DNA of 10,782 nucleotides, taken from an uncultured Bilophila sp. GTDB taxonomy: Bacteria > Desulfobacterota > Desulfovibrionia > Desulfovibrionales > Desulfovibrionaceae. Both the position numbers and the translations under genes were made by a program. The DNA lies in contig CABKMN010000075.1 of NCBI GenBank assembly GCA_902373525.1, positions 1 to 10,782 of the forward strand, in the 5' to 3' direction. Of the stretch, positions 5,468 to 10,782 are shown in pieces (within the stretch, counting starts at the first letter, position 1; every line of letters begins with the position of its first letter). Under the pieces are notes generated by a model. That model ran no database searches. It had not been told where the DNA came from and saw nothing but the letters and a program-made list of their open reading frames with translations.

Positions 5468-8176
5468 ACGGACGGACGAAAGATCGCCCGGGAGTTGTTT
5501 GGGCTGTTTCTCATTTTCTGGGGACTGCTGGTGCTGCTGAGCCTGGTGTCCTTCAATCAGAACGATCCCAGCATCAACCACGCCGTGAGCAACCCCACGG
5601 TCATCAGAAACAACGCAGGACTGTTCGGCGCCTATCTGAGCGGGCTCTTGGTCGATATCTTCGGCCTCGCCTCGTTCGTGTGGCCTCTCGTGTTCCTCGC
5701 GTGGGGCGCGGGCTGCGTCTCTACGTGGTTCACCATGCCGTGGTGGCGCTGGTTCGGCTTCACCCTGCTGGCGGCCTGCCTCATTTCGCTCGGCGCGGCC
5801 TGGAACCTCGGCATCGGCGACGTCCGGGGCGGGGGGATGCTCGGCCTGAGCCTGTACACCGTGTTCACCACCATGTTCAGCCCGGTGGGCTCGACGCTCA
5901 TCTGGCTGTTCCTGCTGTTTATTTCGCTTGAACTCGCCTTCGGCATCGCCTGGCTGTCGCTCATCCGAAAAGCCGGGGCGTTCCTCAAGGAACAGCTCAG
6001 CGGCACCCCCTTCTCCATCGACGACCTGCCGGAACGCCTTTCCAAGGTATCCATGCCCAAGGTTTTCCTTCCGAAAATGACGCTGTCCCGCAAGGACAAG
6101 CAGGAGGAATCCGCCGCCGACGTGATCGCGCTTTTCGACATCCACGAGGAAGAGGAAAAGCCCGAACCCAAACGCGAAGCGCCGTTGAGCATGGACCCGC
6201 CGCTGTCCGCGACGCCTCCGCCCGTCGCGCCGCGCACTCCCGCCGACGCGGAACCGTTGAAACTCTGGGAACCGCCGTCCGAACAGGACATGTTCGCGTT
6301 CCAACCCGAAGAGCCGTCCGCACCGCCGCAACAGGTCGCCGCGACGGCCCTCCTTTCCGGAGAAAATCCCCTGCTCGCGCTGACCGTTCCCGAACCGGCT
6401 CCGGTGCGCCCCGCCGCGCCCGAAGCGGACACCTTCCGTCTTGAGCCCGAGACGCCTCCCGCAGCCGCGCCGCAGCCGCCGCGGATCACCCAGCCCATCG
6501 AAACGCCGGTCCGGCCCGACGCCGCGCAGCCCGTACCGACGCCGCTCCAGCAGGTTCCCGCTGCCGGAACGGCCCCGCTCACCGCCCCGCAGGCCGCGCC
6601 TTCCGGTACGCCGTTGACGGCTTCCGTGCAGCCCGCCGCCCCGCCGCAGCCCGCTCCGGCGGCGCAGGCGCGCATCGACGCGCCGGTCGGGGCCGTTCCT
6701 CCGGCCAAGCCCGTGCCGCACAAGCGGAAACTGCCCATGCCGCCGCTGGACATCCTCCAGCAGCCGCAGCAAAGCGACTCCCTCCCCTCCCGCGAAGTGC
6801 TGGAGGAACAGAGCGCGGGCCTCATGAACTGTCTGGCCGAATTCAACATTCAGGGCGAACTGGTCCGGGTGACGCCCGGCCCGGTGATCACGCTGTTCGA
6901 AATCCGCCCCGCTCCCGGCGTGCGCGTAGGCCGGTTCACCAACCTGACCGACGACCTCGCCCGCAGCCTCAAGGCGGAAGCCATCCGCATTCAGGCCCCC
7001 GTGCCCGGATGCGACACCGTAGGCGTGGAAATCCCCAATCAGAACCGCTCCACCGTCAATTTCCGCGAGCTGATCCAGTCCGAAGCCTTCCAGCACGCGC
7101 CGTCGCTGCTGACCATGGCCCTCGGCAAGGACATCGAAGGCCGCCCCGCCGTCCGGGACCTCGCCACCATGCCCCATGTGCTCGTGGCCGGTACCACCGG
7201 TTCGGGCAAAAGCGTGTGCCTCAACTCCATTCTGGTGAGCTTCCTCTACAAGGCCTCGCCGGATGAAGTGAAGCTCATGCTCGTAGACCCCAAGCGCGTG
7301 GAAATGGCGATGTACACGGACCTGCCGCACCTCGTGCATCCGGTGGTGACGGAAACCTCCCTCGCCAAGACCGCGCTCGAATGGGCCGTGGCCGAGATGG
7401 ACAAGCGGTACGACTGCCTCGCCAAGTTCGGCGTCAAGAACATCAAGGACTACAACCGGAAGCTGGCCTCCTTCGGGGCCGAGGTGCCGCCGGAATACGC
7501 CGATCTCGCGCCCATGCCCTACATCGTCATCGTCATCGACGAACTGGCGGACCTCATGCTCACGGCGGGCAAGGAAGTGGAGGCCAGCATCGTGCGGCTC
7601 GCCCAGCTCGCCCGCGCGGCGGGCATCCACCTCATCGTGGCGACGCAGCGCCCGAGCGTGGACGTGGTGACGGGGCTCATCAAGGCGAACTTCCCCTGCC
7701 GCATTTCGTTCCAGGTCGCCAACAAGTACGACTCGCGCACCATCCTCGACGCCGCCGGGGCCGAACAGCTCCTCGGCAAGGGCGACATGCTGTTCAAGCC
7801 CACGGGCGGCAAGCTGCTGCGCCTGCACGGCCCCTTCGTCACCGACGACGAAGTGCAGGCCGTGGTCGATCACTGGAAGCGCCAGCGCGCGCCGCAGTAC
7901 GAGGTGGACTTCACCGAATGGGGCGCGTCCCTCGCGGAAAACGCGAAGACGGCCTCCGTTCCGTCCTCCGGGCCGGGCAGTTCGGACGAGGAAAGCCTGT
8001 ACGCCGAGGCCGTGGCCTTCGTGCAGGAGCAGGGCCGCATGTCCATTTCCCTGCTCCAGCGGCGGTTCCGCATCGGCTTCAACAAGGCCGCCCGCTTCGT
8101 CGAACGGATGGAGGAGGAAGGCATCCTGCCCCCCGCCTCACGAGCCAACAAGGCCCGGACCGTGCGGATGGACTGA
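5465..8176 (+). CDS. ftsK: DNA translocase FtsK
   Basis: Septum-anchored hexameric motor that pumps DNA at division and activates Xer recombination at dif. With the ATT start (5465) it has 903 residues. Basic residues (R5, K6, R9) precede membrane segment 1 (about 11-30), followed by segments near 60-83, 97-115 and 140-166. A long Pro/Ala/Gln-rich linker (about 170-455, PPP at 251-253) leads to the motor: Walker A GTTGSGKS (576-583), Walker B ending in D692-E693, and the QRPSVDVVTG segment. A winged-helix gamma domain (about 840-903; RRFRIGFNKAARFVERMEEEG) should read polarity sequences and contact the recombinase. The usual computed start, TTG 5495, has no spaced ribosome-binding site and would delete the cytoplasmic tip. 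It lies downstream of efp and ends nine bases before a strong terminator. Confidence 0.95.
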   Translation: MTDGRKIARELFGLFLIFWGLLVLLSLVSFNQNDPSINHAVSNPTVIRNNAGLFGAYLSGLLVDIFGLASFVWPLVFLAWGAGCVSTWFTMPWWRWFGFTLLAACLISLGAAWNLGIGDVRGGGMLGLSLYTVFTTMFSPVGSTLIWLFLLFISLELAFGIAWLSLIRKAGAFLKEQLSGTPFSIDDLPERLSKVSMPKVFLPKMTLSRKDKQEESAADVIALFDIHEEEEKPEPKREAPLSMDPPLSATPPPVAPRTPADAEPLKLWEPPSEQDMFAFQPEEPSAPPQQVAATALLSGENPLLALTVPEPAPVRPAAPEADTFRLEPETPPAAAPQPPRITQPIETPVRPDAAQPVPTPLQQVPAAGTAPLTAPQAAPSGTPLTASVQPAAPPQPAPAAQARIDAPVGAVPPAKPVPHKRKLPMPPLDILQQPQQSDSLPSREVLEEQSAGLMNCLAEFNIQGELVRVTPGPVITLFEIRPAPGVRVGRFTNLTDDLARSLKAEAIRIQAPVPGCDTVGVEIPNQNRSTVNFRELIQSEAFQHAPSLLTMALGKDIEGRPAVRDLATMPHVLVAGTTGSGKSVCLNSILVSFLYKASPDEVKLMLVDPKRVEMAMYTDLPHLVHPVVTETSLAKTALEWAVAEMDKRYDCLAKFGVKNIKDYNRKLASFGAEVPPEYADLAPMPYIVIVIDELADLMLTAGKEVEASIVRLAQLARAAGIHLIVATQRPSVDVVTGLIKANFPCRISFQVANKYDSRTILDAAGAEQLLGKGDMLFKPTGGKLLRLHGPFVTDDEVQAVVDHWKRQRAPQYEVDFTEWGASLAENAKTASVPSSGPGSSDEESLYAEAVAFVQEQGRMSISLLQRRFRIGFNKAARFVERMEEEGILPPASRANKARTVRMD

Positions 8177-8185
8177 CGAAACCTC

Positions 8186-8219
8186 GGGGAAGCCCTTCTT
8201 CGGAACGGCTTCCCCTTTT
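8186..8219 (+). terminator. Intrinsic terminator of ftsK
   Basis: GGGGAAGCC (8186-8194) pairs with GGCTTCCCC (8207-8215). Inside, after a C/C mismatch, TTC and GAA close a TTCG tetraloop (8199-8202), and TTTT follows directly (8216-8219). This is a textbook intrinsic terminator nine bases after the ftsK stop. Confidence 0.88.
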
Positions 8220-8223
8220 CACT

Positions 8224-8285
8224 GCGCCCGGCCCGCGAAAAGGCGGCGGGCGCTCGGGAGCGCGGAACCGGGCGTTTTCCCGCGC
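8224..8285 (+). other. GC-rich hairpin cluster upstream of lolA
   Basis: Three stems are possible: 8224-8230 with 8247-8253, 8250-8254 with 8259-8263, and 8260-8265 with 8280-8285. Neighbouring stems share bases, so they exclude each other. A TTGACG (8304-8309) further on resembles a -35 box but has no fitting -10 box at normal spacing. Whether the hairpins lie in a transcript is unknown. Confidence 0.3.
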
Positions 8286-8378
8286 TTTCCCGTCGGGCGC
8301 GTCTTGACGGCGACGCCGCGATGATCCATTCAGACGATACGGTCTCCGGCCGCAACACTCTTTTCAGGAGATAGCGTT

Positions 8379-9056
8379 ATGCGTTTCTCGGCCCTTTTTG
8401 CCTGCGCGGTGGCTCTGCTGTTTCTGACGGCGGGCGCGTCCCATGCGGCGGCTCCCGGCATCACGGGAGAAATGCAGAAAAAATACGAAGCGATGCAATC
8501 CTTTACCGCCGAATTCACCCAGCGCCTCGTCCATCAGGAAAGCGGCGCCGAGGAAGTCCGCAAGGGGACGCTCGCGTTCCAGAAACCGCTCCGCGTCCGC
8601 TGGGAAACCAAGGCCCCGCACGGCGAGCTTCTGGTCATCACGGACAAGGAAGTCTGGGACTACCTGCCCGACGAGGAACTGGCCTACCAGTATTCGCCGG
8701 AAGTGGTGCGCGACTCCCGCTCCGTCATTCAGGTCATCACCGGACAGACGCGCCTCGATACGGATTTCTCCGTCGAGGCCGAACCCGACGACAACGGGCT
8801 CGCCGTGCTCCGGCTCTATCCCAAAGACCCCTCCCCGCAACTCGTCGAGGCCATTCTCTGGGTCGACAAAAACACCAAACTGATCAGGAAGGCGCAGATA
8901 CTGGACTTCTACGGCAACACCAATGAAGTGACCCTGACCTCGCTGACGCCCGACGCGCCCATCAAGGCCGGGACCTTCCAGTTCACGCCTCCGCAGGGCA
9001 CCACCGTGGAAAACCTGATGGATCAGGTCGCCCCGGAACGTCCGCTGCTGCAATAA
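8379..9056 (+). CDS. lolA: Outer-membrane lipoprotein carrier protein LolA
   Basis: Periplasmic chaperone that takes lipoproteins from the LolCDE transporter and carries them to the outer membrane. The 225-residue precursor has a clear Sec signal peptide: MR, a hydrophobic core at about 4-18, and a cleavage site after SHA (residue 23), leaving about 202 residues. The mature part has LolA features: an N-terminal helix with SFTAEFTQ, the strand KPLRVRWETKAP typical of the family, then a run of beta strands (LLVITDKEVWDYLPDEEL and later). There is no lipobox Cys at the cleavage site, so the protein should be soluble. AGGAG (8366-8370) lies eight bases before the ATG. The next gene starts 23 bases after the stop, so the two probably share a transcript although no functional link is known. 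No LolB is present here. Confidence 0.93.
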   Translation: MRFSALFACAVALLFLTAGASHAAAPGITGEMQKKYEAMQSFTAEFTQRLVHQESGAEEVRKGTLAFQKPLRVRWETKAPHGELLVITDKEVWDYLPDEELAYQYSPEVVRDSRSVIQVITGQTRLDTDFSVEAEPDDNGLAVLRLYPKDPSPQLVEAILWVDKNTKLIRKAQILDFYGNTNEVTLTSLTPDAPIKAGTFQFTPPQGTTVENLMDQVAPERPLLQ

Positions 9057-9079
9057 CGACAACGATCTGCGAGGTTTCC

Positions 9080-10714
9080 ATGACTATCGGTCCCTGGACG
9101 CACGAAGCGTTCATGGAGCAGGCGCGGGCCTTTCACGGCTATCCGGCTCCCGGTCTGATCATCGGCGGATACATGGTGGAGCTTGCCAAGCGCCACATGC
9201 CGGAAGGCGTCCTGTACGACGCCATCAGCGAAACGGCCCACTGCCTTCCCGACGCCGTGCAGCTGCTCACGCCCTGCACCTTCGGCAACGGCTGGCTCCG
9301 GGTCCTGCCCTTCGGCATCTATGCGGTGACGCTGTACGACAAGCGCACCGGCGAAGGCGTCCGCGTCTTTCTGGACAACGACAAGCTGGAGCCCTACGGC
9401 GAAATCCGCTGCTGGTTCCTCAAGGAGCGTCCCAAGCACGAGCAGGACACCGAGCTCCTTCAGGCACAGATCAAGGAAGCCGGGGAGTCCATCCTCACGC
9501 TCCAGCCCGTCCGCATCCGCAAAGACATGCTCGGGCACCGTTCCTTCGGCGGCGTGGTCCGTTGCCCGCTCTGCGGCGCGTACTACCCGTCCGCCTACGG
9601 AGGCATCTGCCGTTCCTGTCAGGGGCAGTCGCCCTACGAGGACGGCCCCGGCATGGCCCTGTCGCAGCAGCCCCGCCCCGCGCCCGTCCCCGTCCCGGTC
9701 GAGGAGGCGGTCGGCAAGCACGCGCTGCACGACATGACGCAGATCATCCCCGGCAAGGAAAAGGGGCCCGCGTTCGTCGCCGGGCAGGAGCTTTCCGCCG
9801 GTGACGTCTGCCGTCTCCAGCAGATGGGCAAGAACCGCATCTACGTGCAGGAAAACACGCCGCATCCCGAAGGCTGGGTACACGAGGACGACGCGGCCCG
9901 CGGCTTCGCCGGCCTCATGCCCGGCGAGGGCGTGGAAGTGGAGGCGGCCCCCCGCGAGGGCAAGGTCAACTTCCGGGCCACGCGCGACGGCCTGCTAGTG
10001 GTGGATACCGAACGCCTTGAGCGTTTCAATCTCGTACCCGACGTGATGTGCTGTACGCGCCATAACTACAGCGTGCTCGAAGCCGGGACGCGGCTTGCCG
10101 GAAGCCGGGCCATCCCCCTCTTCCTCTCCCGTCCCGGATTCCTCCGGGCGCTTTCCGTGCTTGAGGACGGCCCGCTGTTCAAGGTCCTGCCCATGCGCAA
10201 GGCCCAAATCGGCATCCTCGTGACCGGCACGGAAGTGTTTCAGGGGCTGATCGAAGACCGTTTCGCGCCCATCATCACCCAGAAGGCCCAGCAGCTTCGG
10301 TGCGACGTCGTGAAGACGCTCTTTGCGCCGGACGATGCCGATCTGATCGTGCGGGGCGTGCGCGATCTGCTCGCCGCCGGGGCCGATCTCATCGTCACCA
10401 CGGCGGGCATGTCCGTGGACCCCGACGACCTGACCCGCAAAGGACTCACCGAGGCGGGCCTCACGGACACTCTCTACGGCGTGCCCGCCCTGCCCGGCAC
10501 CATGACGCTCATCGGACGCATCGGCGGCGCGCGGATCATCGGCGTTCCGGCCTGCGCCCTGTTCTTCAAGACCACCGTGTTCGACCTCATCCTGCCCCGC
10601 GTGCTCGCGGGCGTGCCCATCACCCGCCTCGACCTCGCCCGGCTCGGCAACGGCGGTCTGTGCATGGAGTGCAAGGTCTGCACCTTCCCCAAGTGTCCGT
10701 TCGGGAAGGTTTGA
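9080..10714 (+). CDS. FmdE-zinc ribbon-MoeA-like molybdopterin-binding fusion protein
   Basis: A 544-residue protein in three parts. Residues about 10-150 match the FmdE family (named after a gene in formylmethanofuran dehydrogenase operons), with HGYPAPG (19-25), C55, and CTFGNG (66-71). A zinc ribbon follows with C162, C165, C177 and C180. After a Pro-rich linker, about 235-544 resembles MoeA-like proteins: a HDMTQIIPG segment, the MoCF fold with TGTE (382-385) and TTAGMSVDPDD (440-450), and a C-terminal cluster C528, C531, C534, C539 ending near CPFGK. Family knowledge suggests binding of molybdopterin or a Mo/W cofactor intermediate; the true reaction is unknown. The first FmdE motif has Ala23 where Cys is usual, and GGMS reads AGMS. 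GAGG lies five bases before the ATG. No signal peptide, so cytoplasmic. It follows lolA by 23 bases. Confidence 0.85.
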   Translation: MTIGPWTHEAFMEQARAFHGYPAPGLIIGGYMVELAKRHMPEGVLYDAISETAHCLPDAVQLLTPCTFGNGWLRVLPFGIYAVTLYDKRTGEGVRVFLDNDKLEPYGEIRCWFLKERPKHEQDTELLQAQIKEAGESILTLQPVRIRKDMLGHRSFGGVVRCPLCGAYYPSAYGGICRSCQGQSPYEDGPGMALSQQPRPAPVPVPVEEAVGKHALHDMTQIIPGKEKGPAFVAGQELSAGDVCRLQQMGKNRIYVQENTPHPEGWVHEDDAARGFAGLMPGEGVEVEAAPREGKVNFRATRDGLLVVDTERLERFNLVPDVMCCTRHNYSVLEAGTRLAGSRAIPLFLSRPGFLRALSVLEDGPLFKVLPMRKAQIGILVTGTEVFQGLIEDRFAPIITQKAQQLRCDVVKTLFAPDDADLIVRGVRDLLAAGADLIVTTAGMSVDPDDLTRKGLTEAGLTDTLYGVPALPGTMTLIGRIGGARIIGVPACALFFKTTVFDLILPRVLAGVPITRLDLARLGNGGLCMECKVCTFPKCPFGKV

Positions 10715-10728
10715 TGAAGCGATGAAGA

Positions 10729-10782
10729 TTGGGGAGGGGGAGGAAGAACCCTTCTGGAGAAGGGCTTCTTCCTCCCCCTCCC
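10729..10782 (+). terminator. Long purine-arm hairpin after the fmdE-like gene, cut by the window edge
   Basis: CCCTTC (10749-10754) and GAAGGG (10759-10764) close a TGGA loop. After a bulged C (10765), bases 10732-10748 pair perfectly with 10766-10782. The left arm begins ATTGGGG, 13 bases after the stop codon, so the right arm would be expected to run on by a few bases past the edge. It is the third copy of the hairpin family seen at 1-86 and 3914-3967 and most likely ends the lolA operon transcript. Confidence 0.78.

Noticed and set aside
5429..7873. Open frame of 814 codons on the minus strand across ftsK
   Set aside because: It is a shadow of ftsK caused by GC-rich codons. The translation is low-complexity, rich in Arg, Gly and His, with no recognisable fold, while ftsK on the other strand has all its motifs.
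1..10782. CRISPR array, tRNA, rRNA or insertion sequence
   Set aside because: No regularly spaced repeats, cloverleaf folds, ribosomal RNA stretches or transposase genes were found on reading both strands. XerC has the chromosomal Xer form rather than that of an integron or phage integrase.

Overview
The window looks like chromosomal DNA of a GC-rich deltaproteobacterium, most likely a Desulfovibrionaceae member (Desulfovibrio/Bilophila-like). This rests on a type II meso-diaminopimelate dehydrogenase, the engB / efp-ftsK-lolA neighbourhood, and a two-part FmdE/MoeA-like protein of a kind I associate with sulfate reducers and clostridia. I cannot fix the genus without a search. There are eight protein genes, all apparently intact, and no tRNA, rRNA, CRISPR array, insertion sequence or phage gene.

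Layout. ddh (minus strand, lysine/cell-wall precursor synthesis) occupies the left end and runs out into a very long hairpin at the left edge. A 370-base gap separates it from the divergent pair dprA-xerC (plus strand; DNA processing and chromosome dimer resolution), which is probably one transcript. xerC converges on engB (minus strand, ribosome-assembly GTPase), with a second long hairpin next to the engB stop. engB is divergent from efp (plus strand, elongation factor P). After a hairpin comes ftsK (DNA translocase), closed by a clean UUCG-loop terminator. lolA (lipoprotein carrier) and an FmdE-zinc ribbon-MoeA-like fusion gene, 23 bases apart, form the last operon. It ends in a third long hairpin that is cut by the right edge.

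How the genes fit together. Most are housekeeping: translation (efp), ribosome assembly (engB), chromosome end-game (xerC with ftsK, partners in dimer resolution at dif in known bacteria), envelope (lolA, ddh) and DNA uptake/recombination (dprA). The odd member is the FmdE/MoeA-like protein, probably tied to molybdenum or tungsten cofactor use; its function is not established.

Most notable points. (1) Three purine-arm hairpins of one family sit right after stop codons (ddh, engB, fmdE-like) and share an ATTGGGG start and a TTCTGGAGAA-type tip. (2) ftsK has no ATG, GTG or TTG at the place its strong ribosome-binding site points to; the codon there is ATT. (3) The left-edge hairpin is a perfect 37-bp palindrome that includes the last codons of ddh, so either a convergent duplicate or an assembly fold-back lies there. 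(4) The FmdE-like domain lacks the Cys usually present in its first motif. I saw no convincing new defence or biosynthetic system.
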